A DNA stretch of 39,537 nucleotides from positions 1 to 39,537 of the forward strand of contig NKJG01000015.1 in assembly GCA_002256395.1 (NCBI GenBank), read 5' to 3'. Source of the DNA: Bacteroidetes bacterium B1(2017). GTDB lineage: Bacteria; Bacteroidota; Bacteroidia; UKL13-3. The notes under the pieces were generated by a model that saw nothing but the letters and a program-made list of their open reading frames with translations, had not been told where the DNA came from and did not search any database. This document shows, piece by piece, positions 18,691 to 28,127 of this stretch. Numbering within the stretch: the stretch's first letter is position 1; every line of letters starts with the position of its first letter. The translations under genes and the position numbers were made by a program.

Positions 18691-20049
18691 ATGGCAAATA
18701 CCTCTACATCAATCTCAATATTTGAAAACATAAGTTTTAAGCCGACAAATTCTCAGGCTAAGGCTTTGTACGAGTTGGAGAGTTTTATTGAAAACGCTTC
18801 GGATGATAGAGTATTTATTTTAAGCGGTTCGGCTGGTACTGGTAAAACCACCCTAACAAAGGCTGTGGTTGATTATTTGAATCTACTTGAACTTCCAGTG
18901 GTATTACTTGCCCCTACTGGCAAAGCAGCCTCAATACTGAAGTTAAAGTCAGGCATGGAAACCCAAACCATACACCAGCTGGTTTACCACCCTGAACAAT
19001 TGGAAGATGGCAGAGTAAAATTCAACTTCAAAGAAAACCAATCGGAAGTTAGAACAATATATATAGTTGATGAGGCTTCTATGATTCCAGCAACAAATGC
19101 CTCCACTGGAGAGTTTATATCTGCCAACCCACTTCTTCTTGATTTCATGCGGTTTGTATTTATGGGTAACCCGCTTAACCAAATCGTTTTCCTTGGTGAT
19201 ACTTATCAATTAACTCCTGTTTTGGAAAATGAGTCAATAGCACTTTCAGCCAAGCGTATTAATGAAATATTTGAGTTGTCTGTGAAGCAGGTTCAATTGA
19301 CCGAGATTACAAGGCAAGCCATCGATTCACCAGTATTGAAGCTGGCTAATCAAATAAAAACCGCAAGAGACCAAAACATTAGTCTGTACAGCCTAAGGCC
19401 ACCAAGATTGACAAGTGCCGAATTAGCCTTGGACTATTACACTACCTTTTTTGACAATCAGCATTTAGATGAGATTATGCTGATTTGCAAATCCAACGAC
19501 CAAGTACAAGATTGGAATAGAAAAATTAGGGAAAAATTAGGTCTAGGGCATTTTACTTTATGTGTTGGTGATGTGGTAATGCTCCGAAGTGCTTGGATGG
19601 ACGCAAACCATCAGCTGGTAAACGGCAACATGGGTGTGATAGCCTCATTGTCAGACAATACAGAAGAAATAGCTGGTTTGAGATTTAAAGATGCCGAAAT
19701 AGTTTTTAAAAATGGAGACGAATTCATAAGGATAAACTCCAAAGTTTTGTTAGATTCGCTTGATAATCCTGCAGCCAAATTGGATACAGAGTCCATCAAA
19801 TACCTCAAAAATGATAGAATGGCAAAAAATACAGTTTACAGGGCCTCTCAAAAAGCAAAAGACGACCCATACATGAACGCCATGCGACTGAGCTACGGAT
19901 TCGCCCTCACTGGCCACAAAGCCCAAGGCAGTGAGTGGAAAAGAGTACTTTTTACACCAGACAAATTACGCTCCACAGACCATGATTGGATGTACACGGC
20001 GGTTACTAGGGCAAGAAATGAGGTATTTAGTTGGTGGTTTAACAAATAA
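18691..20049 (+). CDS. RecD-like superfamily 1 DNA helicase
   Basis: This 452-residue SF1B-type helicase has Walker A SGSAGTGKTT (Lys52), Walker B IYIVDEASM (Asp127-Glu128), motif III-like VFLGDTYQLTPV and a C-terminal UvrD_C_2 region with LTGHKAQGSEW and YTAVTRAR. It would unwind DNA 5' to 3' at the expense of ATP. It is shorter than RecD2 and lacks the N-terminal region of RecD proteins. The frame is open upstream to 18406, but that part is antisense to the WYL gene, and the ATG at 18691 gives the natural MANTSTS start after the promoter region. It is first in an operon with the fusion kinase (3 bases between them), so it may be the DNA-processing arm of that system. Confidence 0.9.
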   Translation: MANTSTSISIFENISFKPTNSQAKALYELESFIENASDDRVFILSGSAGTGKTTLTKAVVDYLNLLELPVVLLAPTGKAASILKLKSGMETQTIHQLVYHPEQLEDGRVKFNFKENQSEVRTIYIVDEASMIPATNASTGEFISANPLLLDFMRFVFMGNPLNQIVFLGDTYQLTPVLENESIALSAKRINEIFELSVKQVQLTEITRQAIDSPVLKLANQIKTARDQNISLYSLRPPRLTSAELALDYYTTFFDNQHLDEIMLICKSNDQVQDWNRKIREKLGLGHFTLCVGDVVMLRSAWMDANHQLVNGNMGVIASLSDNTEEIAGLRFKDAEIVFKNGDEFIRINSKVLLDSLDNPAAKLDTESIKYLKNDRMAKNTVYRASQKAKDDPYMNAMRLSYGFALTGHKAQGSEWKRVLFTPDKLRSTDHDWMYTAVTRARNEVFSWWFNK

Positions 20050-20052
20050 TAT

Positions 20053-23000
20053 ATGGCACATTTAAATTATTTTGGGATTGAGAATTTTTTGGAATTTTCG
20101 GAGAAATCTGTATTCCACTTCAGATCAATATCACTTATTACTGGAGATGAAAATTCCTCGAAAAATAAATTATTCAGCTCCCTAGAATTGTTTTTTCATT
20201 TTGAGGATTTAGATAAATTAGAATACGATTTGAAAATTGACAAACTCCGTAGGGAATATAAGGTTAACTTACTCAAAAAGGATCAACAAATATTTCCTCT
20301 AAAGTTCTATTTTCCTGTAAACGTTGATAACTATCCAGAATTGGGAACAAATACATTATTTGAGTGTGAATTTTGTATAAATCATGACGGTAATAAAAGT
20401 TACTCCTATTCCTATAATGATAAAAAGTTTATTGTTTTTGAAGAAGATAAAATAACCTTTAATGCTAATATTTTTTTTAAAAATTTACTTTCCTCAGATT
20501 CGCTGGAAGTAATTAATGTTGGAAAAATTAAAAGAGGCGGAATTCATTCACTCAATTCTAAACTACAAGGAAGTGGGAATTTTGTAATTGTAAATAAAGA
20601 CAATTCAAGCAAAAGGGGGTTATTAAAGTATGTAGAAGGAATAGGAGAAGTAGATACGTTCGAAAAAATTAATTATACAGAAATTTACTTAGGAGATAGT
20701 GAAGAAAAATTAGAAGCGATTCTAAAATTATATCAAAAGAAATTTCCTGAAAATTCCACTTTTCAACAGAACAAGAAATTTAATGCTTATAATTCCCTTC
20801 AAGATGGAACATCATATGAAAGTGAAGAATTTTTTGACAACCCATTGTTTGAGCTATTTTCAAAATTTCTTAATCCTTTTGAAAGCCTATTTTTGAGTGA
20901 ATTATTTGAAAAAGTCAATAAAAATTTATTTGAGAGTTGGAGGTTTTTGGCAAAAAAAATCACTAATATCCAAAAATATTCAGAAAGTAAAAATGAAGAA
21001 CGTTTTGATTCTATACATAGATTTATTAAAAAAAGCTCCGATAATTCATTACAATCTATAAAATTTTGGTTGGGTATAGAAGGATTTGATATTATTAATA
21101 ATGTTGACAAATTTACCAATTTAGATGAATTTAATAAATTATTAAATTTCGAAAACTACAGTTCAGAAAAAGGTAACAACGTTTATTTACGACTAATTAC
21201 ATTAATCATAGAACTCTATACATCTAAAGAAAAGATATTTTTAATTGATGATCTTGATTTTCCTACTGATTCAAATTTTGTGCAAAAATTGGCTTTATTA
21301 TTTTTAGATGTCGAAAAAAAATTTCATCACCAACTATTAATTCAGATAAAGGGAAATAATATCCTTAAAGAATTCCAGGATTTGATAAAAGACAAAAAAT
21401 TAAATTCTAAAAGAATTTGTATTTACAATTTTAAAGGTAATTCAGAATTTTCTCATGATTTAATAAATAAAGTTGATTTTGAAGAAGATGGTAGGCTATC
21501 AGAAAAACTTTATACATATGAACTATCAGAAATCAAATCTAAAATCCTATCAATTTTTGAAATTTTGCGTTCTGGGGGTTCAAGCTTTGAAGACCATCAT
21601 GTCATATTGTTTCTTTTATCCACTTACAAGGACGGATTATTAAATGCTAATTGGAAGCTTAACAATTCTAGTATTATTGAAGAAATTGGAAGCAACCTTA
21701 TTCTGCATGAAAATCTCTATTTCAAAAATTATAGCAGAATTTTTGAAATATATAGGAATCTAATAAATAGAATTTCGCCAAATGAACTGGAACAAATCTT
21801 AAAAATAGTTTTTGACCTAGACAAATCTTCACTCAAGGAAAATTTCCTCGAAATTTTTGAAGAGACGCTAGAAAAGATGGCACCTGATCAAAGCCGCACA
21901 TTTGGAGGGGCCATTTTACCGAAAAAGCTATCCAAATTCATGAGTTCTTTGGTAACTTCAAAATCTGATAAAACAGTTTATATTCCTTTTGCCGGATTCA
22001 ATTCAATTGGGATCGAACAAAAAAACTATTCTGTCCTTATTTCTCAAGAAGTTAATCAGACAGTTTGGGCATTAGGAATCCTCAGAATTATGGCTCATAA
22101 TATCGTCATTAATTCCAAATTTGAATGTGAAAATTCATTAATTAATTGGCCAAAAAATCAAAAGTTTGATTTGATAATTTCTAACCCACCATTAAATGTT
22201 AGGCTTGGAGAGACTTTCGAAAACACTGAATTTAGTTCAAATACTGTTGAGAGTTTTTTATTAGAAAAAGGCTTAAATTCTCTCAATGAAAATGGGAAAT
22301 TGGTTGCAATAGTAAGTCAAAGTTTTCTGTATGAAACCTTTAGAACGAGGAGCCTAAAGGAATTTCTTGTTAAAAATGGCCACATTGAAACAATTATTAA
22401 CCTTCCTGAGGGGGTTTTAAGTCACACGAGCATCTCAAGTGCAATAATAGTTATTCGAAAATCCTCAAAGGATTCAAAATCTATCAAAATGATAGATACA
22501 CGATCTTTTGAAATGATAGAAAACCTCAGGACTAAAAGCTTGAAGTTCGATGAAATTAGTAGCATAATATCATCTGATCTTGAAAACCCCAATTTACGTT
22601 CAGTAAGCATTGAAGAAGTAATTGAAAATGATTACATTCTAAGTGTACCAAGGTATTTTTTAGTGGTACCAAAAGGAGTAAAGCTCCGTGAAGTTCTTAC
22701 TCAAGTTAGACGAAATATTAGGAGTATACCTGAGACTGGCAAATTTGTTAGGATTAGAGACCTCAAAGAGGATGCACTTGACTTTACCTTTTCAGCAGAT
22801 AAGTTGGAAATTCTACCATTACGGCAAAATTTAGCTTCCGAGGTAAATCAAAGTTGTTTAATGATCGCCTCCCGTTGGAGAACATTGAAACCAACAATAT
22901 TTAATTTTGATGGTACTACCATTTATGTTTCAAGAGATATATTCTGCTTTGAAGTAAACGAATCAATAGTTGATACTGCCTTTCTAATTAGTGAATTAAA

Positions 23001-23952
23001 TAGCGAAAATGTCAAAAAGCAATTAGAAGCTTATCAGATAGGTTATTCAGTTCCATTTATTAGGAGAGAGGATTTTTTAAATATTGTCATAAGTATTCCT
23101 GAAAACAAGGAACAACAAAGACAGATACTGATTAGGGTTCAAGAGGAAGCATTAAAGGCAAAAGAAAAAGAATCTGGTCTTGATTTGCGATTGGCCGAAT
23201 TCAAAGAGAATTACACTCGTGACTTACAATCTCTAAAACATAGCGTAAGGCAATATTTATCTCCGTTAAGATCAAATATTTCGGGAACCCGAAAATTTTT
23301 AAAAAAAAACGAGGGTAAACCAATTTTTCTCAATCAGATTTTTAGTGAAACCCAAAATATTACTCTAGAAGCCCATCTTGATAGGCTAGACCATATTTTA
23401 AACTCTATAAACACATTGTTAAAATCAGATGGATTTGAAATTAAGAATATTCAACAATTGGCTCTTCAGGAATTAATAAAAGAGGCTATTACCTTGTTTT
23501 CTGAAGAAAAATATTTTACCATCGAAAATCGCATAGAGGAGTCTAATTCGATAAATGAGATAAACCCTGAGGATTTAGAAATTACACCAATTGTTTCTAT
23601 TGCAAAAGCTGATTTCATGACTATAATATCAAATATTATTTCTAATGCCAAGAATCATGGATTTAGTGACAAGAAAAAAAATAATATAATTCGGATTTCT
23701 TATAGAATAGCTGAAGAATACATCTATTTGGAATTGTCAAACAACGGTACTCCAATGCCCATAACATACGATACAAAAAAACTTACCACTAGAGGGGAAA
23801 AAACATCTGATAGTTTAGGTACCGGTATTGGCGGCTCCGACATTAAATTATTAATGGACGCTTATGGTGGAGAGCTTGAACTTGTAAACAATCCAACAGA
23901 AGAATTTCCAGTAACATATATTTTAAAATTTCCATTTACTATAAATGAATAA
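20053..23952 (+). CDS. ATPase / degenerate N6-methylase / target-recognition / histidine-kinase fusion
   Basis: I do not recognise this 1299-residue multi-domain protein as a named family. Residues 1-560 resemble an OLD/SMC-like AAA ATPase: opening LNYFGIENFLEF, Walker A-like GDENSSKN at 31-38 (Lys37 kept, Ser/Thr lost), Walker B-like FLIDDLD (D399-D400). Residues 610-830 resemble HsdM-type N6-adenine methylases: motif I is YIPFAGFNS (643-651, Asp and second Gly lost) and motif IV is NPPL (711-714, aromatic lost), so methylation is doubtful. Residues 850-1040 look like an HsdS half with a target-recognition region and IPENKEQQRQI. Residues 1050-1299 form a histidine-kinase module with H1063 (LKHSVRQ), N-box SNAKNHG, SNNGTP and GTGIGG. 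The next gene is a receiver protein. It may sense DNA state and pass on a phosphoryl group. Confidence 0.82.
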   Translation: MAHLNYFGIENFLEFSEKSVFHFRSISLITGDENSSKNKLFSSLELFFHFEDLDKLEYDLKIDKLRREYKVNLLKKDQQIFPLKFYFPVNVDNYPELGTNTLFECEFCINHDGNKSYSYSYNDKKFIVFEEDKITFNANIFFKNLLSSDSLEVINVGKIKRGGIHSLNSKLQGSGNFVIVNKDNSSKRGLLKYVEGIGEVDTFEKINYTEIYLGDSEEKLEAILKLYQKKFPENSTFQQNKKFNAYNSLQDGTSYESEEFFDNPLFELFSKFLNPFESLFLSELFEKVNKNLFESWRFLAKKITNIQKYSESKNEERFDSIHRFIKKSSDNSLQSIKFWLGIEGFDIINNVDKFTNLDEFNKLLNFENYSSEKGNNVYLRLITLIIELYTSKEKIFLIDDLDFPTDSNFVQKLALLFLDVEKKFHHQLLIQIKGNNILKEFQDLIKDKKLNSKRICIYNFKGNSEFSHDLINKVDFEEDGRLSEKLYTYELSEIKSKILSIFEILRSGGSSFEDHHVILFLLSTYKDGLLNANWKLNNSSIIEEIGSNLILHENLYFKNYSRIFEIYRNLINRISPNELEQILKIVFDLDKSSLKENFLEIFEETLEKMAPDQSRTFGGAILPKKLSKFMSSLVTSKSDKTVYIPFAGFNSIGIEQKNYSVLISQEVNQTVWALGILRIMAHNIVINSKFECENSLINWPKNQKFDLIISNPPLNVRLGETFENTEFSSNTVESFLLEKGLNSLNENGKLVAIVSQSFLYETFRTRSLKEFLVKNGHIETIINLPEGVLSHTSISSAIIVIRKSSKDSKSIKMIDTRSFEMIENLRTKSLKFDEISSIISSDLENPNLRSVSIEEVIENDYILSVPRYFLVVPKGVKLREVLTQVRRNIRSIPETGKFVRIRDLKEDALDFTFSADKLEILPLRQNLASEVNQSCLMIASRWRTLKPTIFNFDGTTIYVSRDIFCFEVNESIVDTAFLISELNSENVKKQLEAYQIGYSVPFIRREDFLNIVISIPENKEQQRQILIRVQEEALKAKEKESGLDLRLAEFKENYTRDLQSLKHSVRQYLSPLRSNISGTRKFLKKNEGKPIFLNQIFSETQNITLEAHLDRLDHILNSINTLLKSDGFEIKNIQQLALQELIKEAITLFSEEKYFTIENRIEESNSINEINPEDLEITPIVSIAKADFMTIISNIISNAKNHGFSDKKKNNIIRISYRIAEEYIYLELSNNGTPMPITYDTKKLTTRGEKTSDSLGTGIGGSDIKLLMDAYGGELELVNNPTEEFPVTYILKFPFTINE

Positions 23953-23953
23953 C

Positions 23954-25078
23954 ATGAAAATCAATGTTTTGTGGATTGATGACCAATACAAAATTCAATA
24001 TCCAGATTTTGCGAGCGAAGCTGAATTTGAAGGTATTTATTTAACTGGTTTTGAATCTCATGAAGAAGGTATTGAAGAATTAGAAAAAAACCTTAATCTT
24101 TATGATGCAATAATTCTCGATGCAAAAGTTAAAAATTATAAATCGGATACAGATACCGGCCTGACAGGCCTAGCAGCATCAAGAGACTACCTAAATAAAC
24201 TCAATGCTAAAGGCAAATACTTGCCATATTTTATTTTTACTGGTCAACCTGACTATTCAGGTAATGAAATGTTTAGACAGTCTTATGGAGATTTTTACAT
24301 AAAAGGAGATGAAAATCAAAAACTATGGGATGATATAAAAAATAAGGTAACAAATAAAGAGATCTTCAAGCTTAAAAATAAGTATAACAAAATCCTAGAT
24401 TTTTGTGACGATAATTTTCTGAGTAAAGATTATTACAATAGAATATTTTCAATTATTGAAAGTTTGGAGTCAGCGACCGATCTTAAAAATCTTGAAGATT
24501 TGTTTCTACCTATCAGGAAAACCTTGGAAGGAGTATTTAAGAAATTATCCAATATTGGACTTATACCTCAGGACATAAGTTTTAATCAAGTAGGATATTT
24601 TATAACAAATAGGAATAAAAATTTTGAAGTTTTTTCAAATAAGTTTCATCCTACAATTGCAAATTACATAGAACAATTGATTTTGTTTATACAAGATGTC
24701 GAGCATGATAAAGATGATTTAAAGCTAAAGGCCGACGAATACATAAGAACTCAAAACAATGATTTTCTGTATAAAAGTATTGTATATCAATTTTTAGACT
24801 TTTTAACTTTTTCAAATAAACTAATAATGAAATTCCCTAATGTTGAGGAAAATTTACAGAGCTGGAAAAGAAATGGTAATGATAATGAATTTGAAGGTGT
24901 CTTAGATAAGGACAACAACGGTAATTATTTTTGTGGAGAATTTTTAATAACATACAAGTTAGTTAACGAATTAGATCTAAAGATTGGCGATAGCTTGAAA
25001 ATTTATTCCTCATTGAGCAACACGAAAGCATACTCAGATATTTACAAAAAAATGGCTTTAAAATTATCTAAACTTTAA
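23954..25078 (+). CDS. Receiver-domain protein, partner of the fusion kinase, with unknown output domain
   Basis: This 374-residue protein starts with a receiver domain (about 1-125) carrying all key residues: D9-D10 in LWIDD, phosphoacceptor D56 in IILDAKV, T96 in FIFTGQ and K117 in FYIKGDE. The rest is not a known DNA-binding domain. It is a mostly helical region (about 130-300) followed by about 70 residues rich in beta strands (GVLDKDNNGNYFCGEF...GDSLKIYSS), resembling a small barrel. The helical part may be an effector such as a HEPN-like domain, but I see no clear RxxxxH motif and do not assign one. One base separates its ATG from the fusion gene's stop; an alternative ATG at 23945 overlaps it. 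The pairing with the kinase is strongly supported by context. Confidence 0.8.
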   Translation: MKINVLWIDDQYKIQYPDFASEAEFEGIYLTGFESHEEGIEELEKNLNLYDAIILDAKVKNYKSDTDTGLTGLAASRDYLNKLNAKGKYLPYFIFTGQPDYSGNEMFRQSYGDFYIKGDENQKLWDDIKNKVTNKEIFKLKNKYNKILDFCDDNFLSKDYYNRIFSIIESLESATDLKNLEDLFLPIRKTLEGVFKKLSNIGLIPQDISFNQVGYFITNRNKNFEVFSNKFHPTIANYIEQLILFIQDVEHDKDDLKLKADEYIRTQNNDFLYKSIVYQFLDFLTFSNKLIMKFPNVEENLQSWKRNGNDNEFEGVLDKDNNGNYFCGEFLITYKLVNELDLKIGDSLKIYSSLSNTKAYSDIYKKMALKLSKL

Positions 25079-25120
25079 CCCTATTGTTATTATTAATTGC
25101 CAACATTTTTAATATACATC

Positions 25121-25141
25121 AACCACTCCATAAATGTAGTT
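25121..25141. promoter_or_regulatory. WYL operator 2 upstream of the KAP-hsdMS operon
   Basis: AACCACT-CCATAAA-TGTAGTT matches 19 of 21 bases of the operator at 18611-18631, including the whole spacer and right arm; the preceding ATC is also shared. It lies about 80 bases before the KAP gene start and 40 bases after the receiver gene, where an operon promoter would be expected. I infer that the WYL protein controls this operon too. The core promoter itself is not obvious. Confidence 0.68.
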
Positions 25142-25219
25142 GACATTTCACTATAAAAATAAATTCTCCCAACTTTGTCCCAATAAAAATATTTGAGATT
25201 CTAAAACTACTTTTACGTT

Positions 25220-26638
25220 ATGAAAACACTCCGAAGCATTGAAAAAGAAATAAATCCAAAGAATCCATTTGAGGATTGCAAACTTGACAGAGAAAAATAC
25301 GCAGATAATCTCACCAGAATAATAGAAAACTACCCTTCTGGCTTTGTAATGGCTCTTAATAACCGTTGGGGTGATGGAAAGACCTTTTTTGTAAACAGAT
25401 GGAGAGCAAAACTAAAAGAAAAGGAAGGATTCCAAGTGGTATATTACAATGCGTGGGAAGATGATTATTCTGAAAATGCTTTGGTTTCGATTATAAGTGA
25501 AATCACTGAAGATATAGAAAATAATGATAAGAAACTCCTAGATATAGTTTTAGAAAAAGGAACAGGCCTTTTTGTGAAATCATTACCTGTTTTATTAAAA
25601 ATTGCAGTAAAAAAACTAGCAGGGAAAGATGGGTACGAGGACTTAGCCACTTTAATAGGAGAGGAAATGGGTAAACCTTTCCAAAGTTTGATAGACGAAT
25701 ACAAAAATCAGAAAAAAACAGTTGAAGGGTTCAGAGAGGCATTAAAAGCATTCGCTGAAAAGGCAGGAAATGGTAAACCTATAATAATATTTATAGATGA
25801 ATTAGACCGTTGTAAGCCCTCATATGCAGTTGAAGTTTTGGAAATTATAAAACATTTATTTTCGGTAGATAATATAGTTTTTGTTCTATCAGTTGATAAA
25901 GAACAGTTAGCTAACTCTATAAAAGGATATTATGGCAGTGACCAAATTGATGGGACTGAGTATTTGAAACGATTTATTGATTTAGAATTTTCACTTCCAA
26001 AACCTCAACTGGGAAAATTTGTTGAAGCTACTTTTGAAGCACTTCATTTTAATGAACATTTTATTACTTTCAGAAATCAATATGGACAGACAGTAGATGA
26101 AAAACCGCAATTATTGAATTTCACAACCACTTTTGCACAAAACAAAAACCTCAAACTTAGAGCTACAAAACAATTATTATCTAAACTAAGAACGGTTTTG
26201 TACTCTTTCCATAAAAATGATTATACTATACCTAACATTCTTCTAATTTTGATTTACCTACAATCTACCGAGATTGAAGTTTTCGAAAAAATAAAAAAGA
26301 AAGAAATAAGTATTGAAGAGCTTCTAAAAATAAATAAAGAACTTTTATTCTCGGGTAATTCTCCTAAAAAATCGAAAATCCCGAATGCCTTTAATAGGCA
26401 TGAACTTATATTATATTCCCTTTATTCAAATTACCTTAATGAACATTTTGTCATAGATTTGACAGACGTTAAAAACAAAGAGAACTTTCAAAGTCGATTT
26501 GAAAAAGTATCAATTGACTTTGAATCACTTTATAATTATCTGTCAAATCAAGGCAATTTTGTTTTCGAAACAGAGTATATGATTGACTACTTGATTGAAA
26601 AAATCGAACTTTCAGAAACCTTAAAATTTAATAATTAA
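25220..26638 (+). CDS. KAP-family P-loop NTPase
   Basis: This 472-residue KAP NTPase has Walker A NRWGDGKTFF (Gly53-Lys54-Thr55) and Walker B IIIFIDELDRC (Asp193, Glu194). DRCKPSYAVEVLEIIKH and FVLSVDKEQLANSI, both typical of the family, follow. Many KAP proteins carry membrane helices within the ATPase domain; I see no clear one here, so this copy is probably cytoplasmic. KAP NTPases often lie in phage-defence clusters as regulatory or effector ATPases. It is followed after 10 bases by hsdM and is preceded by the second WYL operator. It is therefore the first gene of the KAP-hsdM-hsdS-nuclease operon. Its exact role with the restriction system is unknown. Confidence 0.9.
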   Translation: MKTLRSIEKEINPKNPFEDCKLDREKYADNLTRIIENYPSGFVMALNNRWGDGKTFFVNRWRAKLKEKEGFQVVYYNAWEDDYSENALVSIISEITEDIENNDKKLLDIVLEKGTGLFVKSLPVLLKIAVKKLAGKDGYEDLATLIGEEMGKPFQSLIDEYKNQKKTVEGFREALKAFAEKAGNGKPIIIFIDELDRCKPSYAVEVLEIIKHLFSVDNIVFVLSVDKEQLANSIKGYYGSDQIDGTEYLKRFIDLEFSLPKPQLGKFVEATFEALHFNEHFITFRNQYGQTVDEKPQLLNFTTTFAQNKNLKLRATKQLLSKLRTVLYSFHKNDYTIPNILLILIYLQSTEIEVFEKIKKKEISIEELLKINKELLFSGNSPKKSKIPNAFNRHELILYSLYSNYLNEHFVIDLTDVKNKENFQSRFEKVSIDFESLYNYLSNQGNFVFETEYMIDYLIEKIELSETLKFNN

Positions 26639-26648
26639 CCCCCACCCC

Positions 26649-28127
26649 ATGATCACAGGAGAACTAAAACAACAAGTAGATAAAATTTGGCTGGCGTTTC
26701 ATACGGGCGGAATTGCCAATTCCCTTTCTGTAATTGAGCAGTTTACCTATTTGCTGTTTATACGTAGGCTCGACGAAGAGCAGTTGAAAGAGGAGAAAAA
26801 AGCGGCTTTAGTGGGTATTCCTGTCAAAAAGGTGATTTTTACTGAGGCACAGCGTGAGCTTAGGTGGAGTTCGTTTAAAGACAAAGACCCACAACAGATG
26901 TTTGACCTCTTCACCAAGCCTTTGGTAGATGGCCTCTCGGTATTTGACCACATGAAGAGTGTAGGAGAAGGCGTGTTTGCCCAATACATGCAAAACGCTA
27001 CTTTTATAATTGCCACGCCACGATTACTCGACCAGGTGGTGCAGCTCATTGATAAAATCAACATGGACGACCGAGACACCAAGGGCGACCTCTACGAATA
27101 CATGCTCTCCAAAACCGCTGAAGCGGGTACTAATGGACAGTTTCGTACACCTCGCCACATCATCAAGCTGATGGTAGACATGGTGGAGCCTAAAAAAGAC
27201 GATGTAATATGTGACCCTGCCGCTGGAACTGCTGGTTTTTTGGTGGCTGCTGGAGAATATTTCAGAGATAATCACGCTGACTGGTTTCATGAAACAGCAT
27301 TTAGGGAGCATTTCAACAAAGAAATGTTTAATGCAATCGAAAATGACGTGATGATGGTACGTATAGGTGCCATGAACATGCAGCTACATGGCATAGAAAA
27401 CCCAAAACTTCAAAAAAATGACTCGCTCAGTAGCGATGAAGACGTGAAAAACATCAGAGAAAAATACTCTTTGATACTGGCAAATCCACCTTTTACGGGG
27501 AGCCTTGACTATGAAGCCGTAGAAAGTAGCATATTGAACACGGTAAAATCTAAAAAGACCGAATTGTTGTTTCTGGGTCTTATGCTACGGATGCTCACCA
27601 AAGGTGGCCGCTGTGCGGTGATAGTGCCTGATGGCGTTCTTTTTGGCGGCTCCAATGCCCACAAGCAAATCAGACAGGAGATTATAGAAAATCACAAACT
27701 CGATGCAGTAATATCTATGCCGAGTGGCGTATTCAAACCTTATGCTGGGGTGAGTACAGCCATATTGTTTTTTACAAAAACTGAAACTGGGGGCACCAAA
27801 AACGTGTGGTTCTACGACATGAAAGCCGACGGCTATACGCTGGACGATAAACGCTATGAAACCCCAAATGTGAACGACTTACCTGACATTTTGGCAAGAT
27901 ATAAAAACTTGGATGCTGAAAAAGACCGCAAACGCACAGACTCAAGTTTTTTGGTACCAAAGACCGAAATAGTTACAAATGACTACAACCTCAGTATCAA
28001 CAATTATAAGGAAACCGAATATGTGGAAACACAATATGACGCTCCTACTGATATTATTACGGCCATTGAGGATCTGGACAAGGAGAGATTACAGGCTTTG
28101 GAAACTTTAAAGGCGATGTTGGGATGA
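26649..28127 (+). CDS. hsdM: Type I restriction-modification methylase subunit
   Basis: This 492-residue HsdM would transfer a methyl group from S-adenosylmethionine to adenine N6 in the target chosen by HsdS. An N-terminal helical HsdM_N domain (about 5-130) precedes the catalytic domain. Motif I is DPAAGTAGF (189-197) and motif IV is NPPF (279-282); both are intact, in contrast to the degenerate methylase part of the 20053 gene. The stop overlaps the hsdS start by the usual ATGA. The gene is visibly less AT-rich than the kinase fusion upstream, suggesting a separate origin. Confidence 0.97.
   Translation: MITGELKQQVDKIWLAFHTGGIANSLSVIEQFTYLLFIRRLDEEQLKEEKKAALVGIPVKKVIFTEAQRELRWSSFKDKDPQQMFDLFTKPLVDGLSVFDHMKSVGEGVFAQYMQNATFIIATPRLLDQVVQLIDKINMDDRDTKGDLYEYMLSKTAEAGTNGQFRTPRHIIKLMVDMVEPKKDDVICDPAAGTAGFLVAAGEYFRDNHADWFHETAFREHFNKEMFNAIENDVMMVRIGAMNMQLHGIENPKLQKNDSLSSDEDVKNIREKYSLILANPPFTGSLDYEAVESSILNTVKSKKTELLFLGLMLRMLTKGGRCAVIVPDGVLFGGSNAHKQIRQEIIENHKLDAVISMPSGVFKPYAGVSTAILFFTKTETGGTKNVWFYDMKADGYTLDDKRYETPNVNDLPDILARYKNLDAEKDRKRTDSSFLVPKTEIVTNDYNLSINNYKETEYVETQYDAPTDIITAIEDLDKERLQALETLKAMLG

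Noticed and set aside
26747..27311. Minus-strand open frames inside hsdM
   Set aside because: They are shadows of hsdM in its less AT-rich sequence; the hsdM motifs are intact on the plus strand.
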